Below, piece after piece: positions 8,596-17,883 of a stretch of DNA of 32,214 nt. The first letter of the stretch is position 1, and each line of letters begins with the position of its first letter. The notes under the pieces are model-generated. The model saw only the letters and a list, made by a program, of their open reading frames with translations. It searched no databases and had not been told where the DNA came from. The position numbers and the translations under genes are program-made. Source of the stretch: Pseudorhodobacter antarcticus (GTDB taxonomy: Bacteria > Pseudomonadota > Alphaproteobacteria > Rhodobacterales > Rhodobacteraceae); assembly GCA_945897655.1 (NCBI GenBank), contig CAMDHB010000002.1:1-32214 (forward strand). The letters are read 5' to 3'.

Positions 8596-8619
8596 TAAGC
8601 TGCCCCCAAAGGCAGACGG

Positions 8620-8652
8620 GGGCTCGCCGGTTCGGCGGGCCCTTTCCATTTT
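8620..8652 (+). terminator. Rho-independent-like terminator after rpsD
   Basis: GGGCTCGCCG-gtt-CGGCGGGCCC (8620-8642) followed by TTTCCATTTT. Confidence 0.65.
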
Positions 8653-8669
8653 AGCGCGAAGGGTGGACC

Positions 8670-9200
8670 ATGACGCAATCGAACAACGCCGAACGGGCGC
8701 TTGAGAAGTTCTTGTTCGCCTCTCGCTGGTTGATGGCGCCGATGTATCTGGGGCTGGTCCTGGCACTGGGGATGTTGGCAATCGTGTTCCTGCGCGAGTT
8801 GTTCTATTACGCACCCCAAGTCGTCACGATGAAGGCCGAGGATGTGATCCTGGTCGTGCTGACGCTGATTGACCTGACGCTGGCGGGCAACCTTCTACTG
8901 ATCGTCCTCTTTTCCGGCTATGAAAACTTCGTCTCGAAGTTCGATTTCGACACCGGCGCCGACCGCCCCGACTGGATGGGCAAGGTTGATTTCTCTGGGC
9001 TGAAGATGAAGCTGATCGCCTCCATCGTCGCAATTTCGGCCATCGACCTGCTGAAATGGTTCATGAGCGTCGAGGACATGTCCGATGCCGAAATGGACCG
9101 CAAGTTTTACTGGCTGGTGGTCATCCACCTGACCTTTGTGCTGTCGGGTGTCCTGATGGCGCTGATGGATTATCTTGCATCGAAATCCGAGAAGCGCTGA
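8670..9200 (+). CDS. YqhA/UPF0114 family membrane protein
   Basis: FLFASRWLMAPMYLGLVLALGMLAIVFLREL ... DLTLAGNLLLIVLFSGYENFVSKFD; matches UPF0114 signature motifs. Confidence 0.9.
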   Translation: MTQSNNAERALEKFLFASRWLMAPMYLGLVLALGMLAIVFLRELFYYAPQVVTMKAEDVILVVLTLIDLTLAGNLLLIVLFSGYENFVSKFDFDTGADRPDWMGKVDFSGLKMKLIASIVAISAIDLLKWFMSVEDMSDAEMDRKFYWLVVIHLTFVLSGVLMALMDYLASKSEKR

Positions 9201-9280
9201 GACATTGCGCTGCATAGGCCAATTGTTGCTGGCAAAGCCCTGACCGCATGGGTAGAACCCCGGGAACGAAAGGCAAAACG

Positions 9281-10366
9281 ATGAATGACGCGATAAAGCC
9301 GCAGCCCGGGATCATGGACATCGCCCTCTATGTGGGCGGCAAGGCCACGGTTGCGGGTGTTGGCAATGTGGTCAAGCTGTCATCCAACGAGAACCCCTTT
9401 GGTCCCTCGGACCGGGCGAAAGAGGCGTTTCAGCGGTCGGTTCATCAGTTGCACCGCTACCCCTCGACCGACCATGCCTCGCTTCGTGCAGCGATTGCCG
9501 AGGTGCATGGCCTGGACGCCGACCGTGTGATCTGCGGCGCTGGATCGGATGAAATCATCACCTTCCTGTGTCAGGCCTATGCCGGCCCCAAGGATGAGGT
9601 GGTGTTCACAGAACACGGCTTCCTGATGTACCGTATCTCAGCCCTTGCCGCAGGGGCGACCCCGGTCGAGGTGGCTGAACGTGACCGCACAACCGATGTC
9701 GACGCGATCCTCAGGGCCTGCAATCGGCGCACCAAACTGGTGTTCATCGCCAACCCCAACAACCCCACCGGCACGATGATTTCTGCAGCCGAGGTGGCGC
9801 GGTTGGCGGATGGCTTGCCGCCACAGGCCATTTTGGTTCTGGACGGGGCCTATGCCGAGTTTGTCGATGGCTTTGACGGTGGTCTGTCGCTGATCGAGGC
9901 ACGCAGCAATGTCGTCATGACGCGGTCATTCTCCAAGATCTACGGTCTGGGCGGTTTGCGCATTGGCTGGGGTTATGGCCCGAAAGCGGTCATTGACGTG
10001 CTGAACCGCATCCGTGGCCCCTTCAACCTGTCCAACACCCAGCTTGAGGCGGCTGAAGCGGCGGTCAGGGACCAAGACTATATCGCTCGCTGCCGGGCCG
10101 ATAATGCCCGCATGCGGCACTGGCTGGCCCTGGCTTTGGCCGAATTGGGAATACCATCCGACACCTCGATGACCAACTTCATCCTTGCCCGCTTCTCGAC
10201 CCAGGAAGAGGCCGAGGATTGCGATACATTCCTGCAAAAGCAGGGGCTTCTGGTGCGGCGAGTGTCCAGCTACAAACTGCCCAACTGCCTGCGTATCACG
10301 ATTGGTGACGAATCCTCTTGTCGCCGCGTGGCCCATGCCATTGCCCAGTTCAAAGGCATCAGATGA
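9281..10366 (+). CDS. hisC: Histidinol-phosphate aminotransferase (aromatic aminotransferase-like)
   Basis: [37 protein letters not shown]-lysine region [21 protein letters not shown]. Confidence 0.93.
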   Translation: MNDAIKPQPGIMDIALYVGGKATVAGVGNVVKLSSNENPFGPSDRAKEAFQRSVHQLHRYPSTDHASLRAAIAEVHGLDADRVICGAGSDEIITFLCQAYAGPKDEVVFTEHGFLMYRISALAAGATPVEVAERDRTTDVDAILRACNRRTKLVFIANPNNPTGTMISAAEVARLADGLPPQAILVLDGAYAEFVDGFDGGLSLIEARSNVVMTRSFSKIYGLGGLRIGWGYGPKAVIDVLNRIRGPFNLSNTQLEAAEAAVRDQDYIARCRADNARMRHWLALALAELGIPSDTSMTNFILARFSTQEEAEDCDTFLQKQGLLVRRVSSYKLPNCLRITIGDESSCRRVAHAIAQFKGIR

Positions 10367-11295
10367 GCCAGATCTACACACGTGTCGCGCTGATTGGTCT
10401 GGGCCTTATCGCCTCGTCAATGGCGCATGCCATGCGGGCCGGTGGTCTGGCCGGTGAAATTGTCGGCCATGCCAAATCTGCCGAGACCCGGGCCGTTGCA
10501 CTGGAAATCGGCCTGTGCGACCGGGTATGCGCGACTGCCGCCGAGGCGGTCTCTGGCGCTGATCTGGTGGTGCTGGCTGTGCCCGTGGGCGCAATGGCCG
10601 CCCTTGCCGCCGAGATTGGCCCGCATCTGGCACCGGGTGCTACGGTGACGGATGTGGGATCGGTCAAGCAGGCCGTGATTGCCGCCGTCCTGCCCAGTAT
10701 GCCTGAAGGCGTGGCCTTCATCCCCGGCCACCCGATGGCGGGAACCGAATACTCCGGCCCAAGGTCGGGCTTTGCCACGCTGTTCCAGAACCGCTGGTGG
10801 CTGCTCACCCCGTTGCCCGACACAGACCAAGCCAAGATCACCCAGTTGCGCGCATTGCTGGAGGGCATGGGCGCCCGCGTTGACACGATGGAGGCTGACC
10901 ATCACGACCTCGTTCTGGCCGTGGTCAGCCATACCCCGCATCTGATTGCCTATACGATGGTGGGTGTCGCCGACCATCTGGCGCAGGTATCGAATTCCGA
11001 AGTGATTCAGTATTCCGCCACCGGCTTTCGCGATTTCACCCGGATTGCGGCGTCGGACCCCACCATGTGGCGCGATGTGTTCCTGACCAACAAGGACGCT
11101 GTGCTGGACGTCCTCGGCCGCTTTACCGAAGAACTGTTCGTGCTGCAGCGCGCCATCCGAATGGGCGACGGTGATTTGCTGCACGCTTATTTCACCCGCA
11201 CCCGTGCGATCCGACGTGGCATCATCGAGGCGGGGCAAGACACCTCTGCCCCGGATTTTGGCCGTGTCGCAACGGCCAAATCGGCGGGCGGTTGA
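10363..11295 (+). CDS. tyrC: Prephenate/arogenate (cyclohexadienyl) dehydrogenase
   Basis: [18 protein letters not shown] Rossmann start; [31 protein letters not shown] overlap with hisC. Confidence 0.9.
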   Translation: MSQIYTRVALIGLGLIASSMAHAMRAGGLAGEIVGHAKSAETRAVALEIGLCDRVCATAAEAVSGADLVVLAVPVGAMAALAAEIGPHLAPGATVTDVGSVKQAVIAAVLPSMPEGVAFIPGHPMAGTEYSGPRSGFATLFQNRWWLLTPLPDTDQAKITQLRALLEGMGARVDTMEADHHDLVLAVVSHTPHLIAYTMVGVADHLAQVSNSEVIQYSATGFRDFTRIAASDPTMWRDVFLTNKDAVLDVLGRFTEELFVLQRAIRMGDGDLLHAYFTRTRAIRRGIIEAGQDTSAPDFGRVATAKSAGG

Positions 11296-11297
11296 CG

Positions 11298-12014
11298 ATG
11301 CGCGCGGCCCTGGGTGTGTTGATGCTGATCTGCACGATCAACACCGCCCGGGCAGACGCGCCGACCCGCTCACTTTTCCCCGAACCCCGGCCGCAGGTTG
11401 CCACCACCTTGGTGGCCCTGCCGGCCCCGCCTGCCATGCAATCCCTGCGGCCACGTCCGCGCCCAACCGAAGCTGTTGCCCGCACGCAGCCCGACAGGCC
11501 AAGGTCAACGCGCCAAGGATCGGTCTGCAACAATAACGACATCAAGGGCACGGAACTGGAACCGATCATATCGCGGACAAATGGCTGCGGCATAGCCGAG
11601 CCGGTTCTGGTGACCTCGGTCAATGGGGTGCGGCTCAAACCTGCGGCCACGATCAACTGCAATGCGGCGACGGCTCTTGCCAGCTGGATCGACGATGGTC
11701 TGCAACCAGCTTTTCGGGGTCAGGTCGTTCAGTTGAACGTGGCCGACAGTTACAGCTGCCGCCCCCGCAACAACGTACGCGGCAACAGGATAAGCGAGCA
11801 TGGCTTGGGCAATGCCATTGACATCGAAGGCTTTGTTCTAAAGTCCGGCAGAACCCTGACGGTGGAAGACAACTATGGCCGCCAGATCAGGGTTGCCCAC
11901 AAGGCGGCCTGCGGAACGTTCCGAACCATGCTTGGCCCCGGCTCTGACGGTTACCACGAAGACCATATCCATTTCGATGTGTCCCAGCGGGGCGGCCGCG
12001 CCTATTGTCGCTGA
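11298..12014 (+). CDS. Extensin-like C-terminal domain protein
   Basis: GCGIAEPVLVTSVNGVRL, DSYSCRPRNNVRGNRISEHGLGNAIDIEGF, GPGSDGYHEDHIHFDVSQRGGRAYCR; N-terminal signal sequence. Confidence 0.87.
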   Translation: MRAALGVLMLICTINTARADAPTRSLFPEPRPQVATTLVALPAPPAMQSLRPRPRPTEAVARTQPDRPRSTRQGSVCNNNDIKGTELEPIISRTNGCGIAEPVLVTSVNGVRLKPAATINCNAATALASWIDDGLQPAFRGQVVQLNVADSYSCRPRNNVRGNRISEHGLGNAIDIEGFVLKSGRTLTVEDNYGRQIRVAHKAACGTFRTMLGPGSDGYHEDHIHFDVSQRGGRAYCR

Positions 12015-12023
12015 CAACTGCGC

Positions 12024-13007
12024 TCAGTCCATCCTCGGGGCCGCACCCAAGGGCACTGGCCCAAAGCTCATCCGACCATCTGCAAAGATCAGCGGCATCT
12101 TCAACAGGTCAGGATCGCCACCTGCACGCGCCATGGCTTCTATCCCCCGGGAAATGGCATCTGCCATTTCCAGCCGGATCAGACCCATCGCCACGCCAAG
12201 CGCCGGGATCTGCCGCCAATTTTCGATCTGGAAATCAATCTGACCCTTGGCAAAACCATCTGATGCCCGGTCCACCTGACCCGATGCCCGCACTTTCATG
12301 CTGCCCCAGGTCAGATCAAGGCCGGTCACCGTGACACCCGTCAGCCTTGGTTGGGTTTCAGCCACGTGCCTGTCCAATGGCGCGGTGAACATCAAGATCG
12401 TGTCCAGATGCAGGCTGCTGATCGTGTCACCCAACTCGGGCACCAGACCGGCCAGGTTCGATGCCGGCATCAGATCGGCAATCCGCAGCCCTAGACGCTG
12501 CGCCATCGGGTCCGACGTGTCTGGCGCCAAAGCCAGAACAACAGACTTTGCACCTACCGTCCATCCGGCATCAGAATCCGCCAGGATGTCATGCCCTTCG
12601 ATCACCACTTCCTGCAACGTCACGTCCATCGACGGTGACACCCGAACCGACGCCGCCATCTTGCTGGAGGTGATGTCGATCTCTTGCCCGTTTGCGCGCA
12701 CCTGCTGATCATTCGGGAATGCGGCAATCAGGTGCCAGGGCTTCCACGTCATTGACAGAACTTGCACAAAGGGGGCCTTCCACGACCAGCCCGACAGCGG
12801 GTCTGCCAGTTCCGGGCCTGTGATGGTCAGGTCCAGCCGGCTGGGAAATCCGCTGACCGAAATGTCCTCTCGCTTGGCGGTCATGCCCATGGCGGCCTGA
12901 TCGTCGAACCACTGCGCCACGCTGCGCTCGACAACCGTCGATCCGACAAACCAGTACCCGCCCCAAAGTGCGGCAAAAACCACCGCGATCCAGATCAAGA
13001 CCCGCAT
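12024..13007 (-). CDS. DUF2125-type membrane-anchored protein
   Basis: N-terminal TM (LIWIAVVFAALWGGYWFVG) then SVSGFPSRLDLTITGPELADPLSGWSWKAPFVQVLSMTWKPWHLIAAFP, as in DUF2125 proteins. Confidence 0.75.
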   Translation of the reverse strand: MRVLIWIAVVFAALWGGYWFVGSTVVERSVAQWFDDQAAMGMTAKREDISVSGFPSRLDLTITGPELADPLSGWSWKAPFVQVLSMTWKPWHLIAAFPNDQQVRANGQEIDITSSKMAASVRVSPSMDVTLQEVVIEGHDILADSDAGWTVGAKSVVLALAPDTSDPMAQRLGLRIADLMPASNLAGLVPELGDTISSLHLDTILMFTAPLDRHVAETQPRLTGVTVTGLDLTWGSMKVRASGQVDRASDGFAKGQIDFQIENWRQIPALGVAMGLIRLEMADAISRGIEAMARAGGDPDLLKMPLIFADGRMSFGPVPLGAAPRMD

Positions 13008-13070
13008 ACCCGCCCCTTTTCTTCACAGCGTGGATGATGTTTACAGAGCGGCAATCAAGAGGGCCAGCCG

Positions 13071-13607
13071 TTGAACGATCCGATGTGGGTATTTGGCTAT
13101 GGATCGCTGATCTGGGACCCCGGTTTTCCCGTGGCCGAACGGCACACAGCCATGGTGCAAGACTGGCACCGGAGTTTTTGCATGCGTTCGATTCATCACC
13201 GTGGAACCCCGCAGGCGATGGGCTTGGTTCTGGCGCTGGACCATGTTCCGGGTGCTTGCTGTGCAGGTGTGGCCTTCCGTGTCATCCCCGGGGCCGAGGA
13301 CGAAACGCTGGTACGGCTGAGGGATCGCGAACTGATCTCCTCCGCCTATGTGGAGCACCGCTTGACGGTGTCGCTGGCCGGGGGCGGACTTCGGGACGCC
13401 CTAACCTACGTCATCAATCAAGATCATGACCAGTATTGTGGCGGCCTTCCGTTGGAGGAACAGGCGCAGATCATCGCCCGTGCCGTCGGCGGCCGGGGGG
13501 CCAACCGCGACTATCTTTTTGCAACCGCACAACATTTGACCGAACTTGGCATTGGCGATCCAGATCTGGACTGGCTTGTGGCAAGGGTGGCCCAACTGCC
13601 TGCCTGA
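13071..13607 (+). CDS. ChaC-like gamma-glutamylcyclotransferase
   Basis: WVFGYGSLIWDPGFPVAERHTAMVQDWHRSFCM...GTPQAMGLVLAL. TTG start at 13071 with nearby AGAGG; an alternative ATG is at 13083. Confidence 0.87.
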   Translation: MNDPMWVFGYGSLIWDPGFPVAERHTAMVQDWHRSFCMRSIHHRGTPQAMGLVLALDHVPGACCAGVAFRVIPGAEDETLVRLRDRELISSAYVEHRLTVSLAGGGLRDALTYVINQDHDQYCGGLPLEEQAQIIARAVGGRGANRDYLFATAQHLTELGIGDPDLDWLVARVAQLPA

Positions 13608-13694
13608 TGCCGAAACAAGACACCCTTTCACTTGGGGTGCCCGTCAGGGCCTGCTATTGTTGCCACCAAGCACGCAATCGGCCATAAGGTGCCC

Positions 13695-14867
13695 ATGAAA
13701 AAGACCGACAAATCGATCCAGATATCCTTTAGCCAGCCGATCCGGCAGATCGTGACGATGCTGCTCGCCTGTGCGCTGGTCGGCCTTGGCACATGGTTGA
13801 TCCGCGTTGAAGTCATTCAGATCCTAAGCACGAACCCCTGGCTCAATGGATTTATCGCCGGAGTCTTTGGCCTGGGTGTCCTGACCTGTTTCTGGCAGGT
13901 TCTGATCCTGATCCAATCGGTCCGCTGGATTGAGAATTATGTCAACGAGGTTCCCGGCACCGAAGACGCCCGTCCGCCGCAGTTGCTTGCGCCACTTGCA
14001 TCGCTTTTGCGGTCGCGCGGGTCCAAGATGCACATCTCTTCCTCGGCGGCACAATCCATTCTCGACCCCGTCGCCACCCGCATCGACGAGGCGCGCGACA
14101 TCACGCGCTACTTGACTAACCTCCTGATTTTCCTTGGACTTCTGGGCACATTCTTTGGCCTTGCCACAACCATCCCCGCCATCGTCGAAACCATCGGCTC
14201 ACTCGCGCCCAAGCCCGGTGAAACCGGTGTCGACGTTTTCACCAAGTTGATGGGCGGTCTGGAAAAGCAGTTAGGCGGCATGGGTACGGCCTTCTCCTCC
14301 TCGCTTCTGGGGTTGGCCGGGTCGCTGGTGGTGGGGCTGTTGGAACTGTTTGCCAGCCACGGCCAGAACCGCTTTTACCGCGAGTTGGAAGAATGGGTAT
14401 CCTCCATCACTCGTCTGGGCTTCGCCTCGGGCGAAGGCGAGGCAGCCGATCAGTCTGTGATGATCCAGATTCTGGATAATGTGACAGGCCAGATCGAGGT
14501 ACTGCAAACTCTTTATGCCCAAGCCGAGGCCAGCCGCGAAGGGAATGACGACAAGCTGGCCGAATTGGCGCAGGCCGTGCGCAAACTGGCCAAGGGCATG
14601 GAAAGCGGCGGCGGGCAGACCGAGGTGCTGAACCGGATTGCCGAGGGCCAGGAACGCCTGATTGCGGCCTTGACCGGCGCCGACAGTTCTGCAGCGACCG
14701 ATGCCGAAAGCCGGATGCGCCTGCGGTCGATAGACGTGCAATTGCTTCGGATTCTTGAAGAAATCTCCGCAGGGCGGCAGGAAAGCATTGCCGATCTGCG
14801 TGCCGACCTTACTGCGCTGACCACCGCTATCCGGTCGCTTTCGCGCGGCGCCGTTGGGCGGGGCTAA
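13695..14867 (+). CDS. MotA/TolQ/ExbB-like proton-channel family protein
   Basis: Four hydrophobic helices; LLIFLGLLGTFFGLATTIPAIV and GMGTAFSSSLLGLAGSLVVGLLELFA match the MotA_ExbB core pattern. Confidence 0.82.
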   Translation: MKKTDKSIQISFSQPIRQIVTMLLACALVGLGTWLIRVEVIQILSTNPWLNGFIAGVFGLGVLTCFWQVLILIQSVRWIENYVNEVPGTEDARPPQLLAPLASLLRSRGSKMHISSSAAQSILDPVATRIDEARDITRYLTNLLIFLGLLGTFFGLATTIPAIVETIGSLAPKPGETGVDVFTKLMGGLEKQLGGMGTAFSSSLLGLAGSLVVGLLELFASHGQNRFYRELEEWVSSITRLGFASGEGEAADQSVMIQILDNVTGQIEVLQTLYAQAEASREGNDDKLAELAQAVRKLAKGMESGGGQTEVLNRIAEGQERLIAALTGADSSAATDAESRMRLRSIDVQLLRILEEISAGRQESIADLRADLTALTTAIRSLSRGAVGRG

Positions 14868-14870
14868 GGC

Positions 14871-16760
14871 ATGGCCCTCAGCCGGTCCAGACGTGACGGC
14901 GGCAATATCTGGGCGGGTTTTGTCGATGCCGTGACGACCTTGCTGATGGTGCTGATGTTCGTTCTGACCATCTTTACCGTCATGCAATCCATGCTGCGCG
15001 ATACGATTACCCAGCAAGACACCCAACTGTCGGAACTCAACGCCCAGGTCGCGCAATTGGCCGATGCCCTGGGGTTGGAACGCACCAAATCCACCGAACT
15101 GACCGCGCAGGTTGGTACCTTGCAGGCCAGCCTTGGCGCTGCCCAGGCCGCGGGTGACCGGCAGGCCAGCCTGATCGCCAGCCTGTCTGCCGATCTGACC
15201 GCGCGGCAAGGCGAACTGGCCGCCGCACAAGGCCGGATCGCCAGCTTTGAGGCTCAAGTCGCCAGCCTTTTGGCCGAACGTGATGCCCAACAGGGCCAGA
15301 TTGGCACCCTGACGGCCAGTTTGACCGACCTTCAAGCGGCCCAAGCCCGCCTGATCACTGAAAAAGAGGCACTGGATCTGGCCGTGGCCAAGGCTCGGGA
15401 TGAAATTGACGCAGGCGCGGAAGCCGCTCGCCTTGCCGCTGCCCGCCGTGACGCGTTGGAGGCGATGATCGCCGATCTGCGCCGCCGGGCATCCGAAGGT
15501 GAGGCTTCCCTCGCAGCGGCTCTCGCCAGTCTGGAAGCCACAAACGCCGAAAAAACCGGGTTGGAAGCGACAGCAGCAGAACTCGCAGCGCGTCTGACTG
15601 CGACGGAAACGGCATTGTCCGAGACGGAAAAGGCCCGGGCCGCCGAGGCCGCAAGCGCCGCCGCCGAGGCCGCAAGCGCTGCCGACGTCGCCGCCCGGTT
15701 GGCCGGGGCCGAGGCGCAGCTCTCTGCCGCCGAAAAGGCGCGCCTGGCCGAAGTGGCCGCAGCCGAGGCGCTGCGCCAAAGACTGGCAGGCGTCGATGCT
15801 GAACTGACCGAGGCCGAAAAGACCCGCCTTGCCGACCTTGCCGCCGCCGAAGCCCTGCGCGAGCGTTTGCGGAATTCGGATGCCGAACTGACCGCGATGA
15901 CGCTGGCCTTGGAAGAACAGCGCAGGCGGGCCGAGGAAACCCTGACCCTGCTGGCCGCCGCCCAAGCCAGTGCCGACGCCGCAAAGGTGGAAGGGTCCGA
16001 CAAGGCCATCCTTCTGGCCGAGGCCGAACGTATTCTGGCCGAAAAGGACGCCGATATCCTGAAAGCCGCGCGGGACATGGCGCTGCTGAACCAACAGATG
16101 ACGGCGCTGCGTGGGCAGCTGGCCAGCCTGCAGGCCCTGCTGGACGCCTCGGCCGCCAAGGATCAGGCGGCCAAGGTGCAGATCGAAGCTTTGGGTAGCC
16201 AGTTGAACTCGGCCCTGGCTCAGGTTGCCGCCGAACAGAAGCGGCGGGCCGATCTGGAAGAGGCCGAGCGGATAAGGCTGCAGGCCGAGAATCAGGACTT
16301 GTCGCGCTATCGCTCGGAATTCTTTGGCCAGATCAGCCAGCTTCTGGCCGGGCAGCCCGGGGTGCGGGTGGTGGGGGACCGGTTTGTGTTTGACAGCGAG
16401 GTTTTGTTCAACCCCGGTTCTGCCGATCTGGCCCCCGAAGGGCAGGCTCAGATCAAGCAGGTCGTGGAAACTCTGACTCAGGTGGTCGGGCAAATTCCGC
16501 CGCAGATCAACTGGATCATCCGGGTTGATGGGCATACCGACAACATCCCGCTATCCGGTGCCGGGCAGTTTGCCGACAACTGGGCGCTGTCGCAGGGCAG
16601 GGCCTTGTCGGTGGTCAAATTCATGCAGGACACCTTGGGGTTTGCGCCCGAACGTTTGGCTGCGGCAGGGTTCGGGGAATATCAGCCTGTTGCCCAAGGA
16701 GACACCCCCGAGGCGAGGGCGCAGAACCGGCGGATTGAGTTGAAGCTGACGGAACGCTGA
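14871..16760 (+). CDS. MotB/OmpA-like peptidoglycan-binding protein with very long coiled coil
   Basis: Single N-terminal TM with Asp (WAGFVDAVTTLLMVLMFVLTIF); about 430 residues of Ala/Glu/Leu-rich coiled coil; C-terminal OmpA-like domain (VLFNPGSADLAPEG..IIRVDGHTDNIPL..NWALSQGRALSV..AQNRRIELKLTER). Confidence 0.87.
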   Translation: MALSRSRRDGGNIWAGFVDAVTTLLMVLMFVLTIFTVMQSMLRDTITQQDTQLSELNAQVAQLADALGLERTKSTELTAQVGTLQASLGAAQAAGDRQASLIASLSADLTARQGELAAAQGRIASFEAQVASLLAERDAQQGQIGTLTASLTDLQAAQARLITEKEALDLAVAKARDEIDAGAEAARLAAARRDALEAMIADLRRRASEGEASLAAALASLEATNAEKTGLEATAAELAARLTATETALSETEKARAAEAASAAAEAASAADVAARLAGAEAQLSAAEKARLAEVAAAEALRQRLAGVDAELTEAEKTRLADLAAAEALRERLRNSDAELTAMTLALEEQRRRAEETLTLLAAAQASADAAKVEGSDKAILLAEAERILAEKDADILKAARDMALLNQQMTALRGQLASLQALLDASAAKDQAAKVQIEALGSQLNSALAQVAAEQKRRADLEEAERIRLQAENQDLSRYRSEFFGQISQLLAGQPGVRVVGDRFVFDSEVLFNPGSADLAPEGQAQIKQVVETLTQVVGQIPPQINWIIRVDGHTDNIPLSGAGQFADNWALSQGRALSVVKFMQDTLGFAPERLAAAGFGEYQPVAQGDTPEARAQNRRIELKLTER

Positions 16761-16837
16761 CCGTCCACATATGGAAACTTTGACAACCCACTGATATGCA
16801 TGGATTTTATGATTTCCATTAACCACATGGAAGGGTT

Positions 16838-17773
16838 TCAGGGCGCGATCTGAACTGTCACTTCCTTCTGGTCTACCGCCTGCCCCTCCCGCTGCAAGAC
16901 CACCCTTCCCGCATAAATGCCCGCAGGCCAAGTGGTGGTAGTCAGGCGTTTTCCCATCGCGCGAAACAACTGGGCTTGGGGTTTTTCCAGCACCGAAACT
17001 TCCTCCAACAGGGTCCCTGCCGGACCGGCGATCTGGAACAGCACCTGATCCCCCGCCTGCGAACCATAGAGGAATGCCCAAAGCACCAGCCCCGGCGCGG
17101 TGTCTGGCAGGGGCAGGGTGGGCAGGCCAGCACGAATGGTGTCGAAATCGGGCACAGCAGGGCTGAAGCCTGCGTCCAGAATTCCGCCGGGTTCATAGGC
17201 AATGGGAGTGGCCCACAGGGTTGTTCCATTGGGCCCGCAGGTGGTGGCGGTGGGGTCAAAGGGGTCAACCTCGATCCCGTTCTGGCGCACGGACAGGTGC
17301 AGGTGCGGAAAATCAGCCATGCCAGACTGGCCGATCAGGCCAAGCGGGGTTCCCGCATCAACCTTGTCACCGGCTTGAACCAGAACCGAGCCTTGGCGCA
17401 GGTGGCAGTACTGGGTTTCCCAACCCCCCTCATGTTCAATCAGCACCCCATTGCCGCATTCCCGCCCCGCGACAAAGGGTTCAAAATCGGCCACCCCGTC
17501 ACGCCCGCCTTTTACCACACCGGGCGCAGCGGCCAGAACCGCAACGCCTTGTGCCATCTGGGCCCGGGTTGCGAGGGCGATATCGGTGCCGTCGTGGCCG
17601 TCATAGCTGAGCAGGCCGCAGGTGAAATCCTGGGCCAGCGGCCCCGTGTCATGATCGAAATACTGCTGGATGTGGCAGGTGTCGCCAAGGGCACAGTCGG
17701 TGGGCCAAGCCAGTTCAAAGGCTGCGGCTGGGCCGGACAGAACGAAGAGAACAACGGCTGACGCATGTTTCAT
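16838..17773 (-). CDS. M23-family (LytM) metallopeptidase
   Basis: Signal peptide MKHASAVVLFVLSGPAAAF; DGHDGTDIAL (HxxxD), GNGVLIEHEGGWETQYCHL, HLHLSVR. Confidence 0.88.
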   Translation of the reverse strand: MKHASAVVLFVLSGPAAAFELAWPTDCALGDTCHIQQYFDHDTGPLAQDFTCGLLSYDGHDGTDIALATRAQMAQGVAVLAAAPGVVKGGRDGVADFEPFVAGRECGNGVLIEHEGGWETQYCHLRQGSVLVQAGDKVDAGTPLGLIGQSGMADFPHLHLSVRQNGIEVDPFDPTATTCGPNGTTLWATPIAYEPGGILDAGFSPAVPDFDTIRAGLPTLPLPDTAPGLVLWAFLYGSQAGDQVLFQIAGPAGTLLEEVSVLEKPQAQLFRAMGKRLTTTTWPAGIYAGRVVLQREGQAVDQKEVTVQIAP

Positions 17774-17782
17774 TCGCAAGCG

Positions 17783-17805
17783 TTGGGGGGTTTCACACCC
17801 CCCAA
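17783..17805. repeat. 9-bp perfect hairpin TTGGGGGGT-TTCAC-ACCCCCCAA
   Basis: Read directly from sequence; lies between clpA and the M23 gene, 10 nt from the assigned M23 start codon. Confidence 0.8.
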
Positions 17806-17815
17806 ACCCCCGGTG

Positions 17816-17836
17816 GAGTATTTTTGCCGAAATGAA
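17816..17836. repeat. Intergenic element copy A: GAGTATTTTTGCCGAAATGAA
   Basis: Aligns with 21275-21295 (GAGTATTTGGGCCAGAGTGAA) at 16 of 21 positions by eye; both are intergenic and follow a hairpin. Confidence 0.5.
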
Positions 17837-17883
17837 GGGCAAGAAAGGCAGGCGCGGGTTTGGGGCCGCGCCTGTTTTCGGCA

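Noticed and set aside
14271-16535. 754-codon open frame on the minus strand
   Set aside because: Lies antisense to the well-supported MotA-like/OmpA-like pair; repetitive Gly/Gln/Leu composition is what a reversed Ala/Glu-rich coiled coil gives in GC-rich DNA.
13695-16760. Zorya anti-phage system
   Set aside because: Only a MotA-like/OmpA-like pair is present; flanking genes (DUF2125, ChaC-like, M23, clpA) are not Zorya effectors, and the long coiled coil is in the OmpA-like protein, not in the MotA-like one.
16761-16837. TCCA/TGGA short inverted repeats in the convergent gap after the OmpA-like gene
   Set aside because: Stems are only 4-5 bp and AT-rich; too weak to call a terminator or operator.
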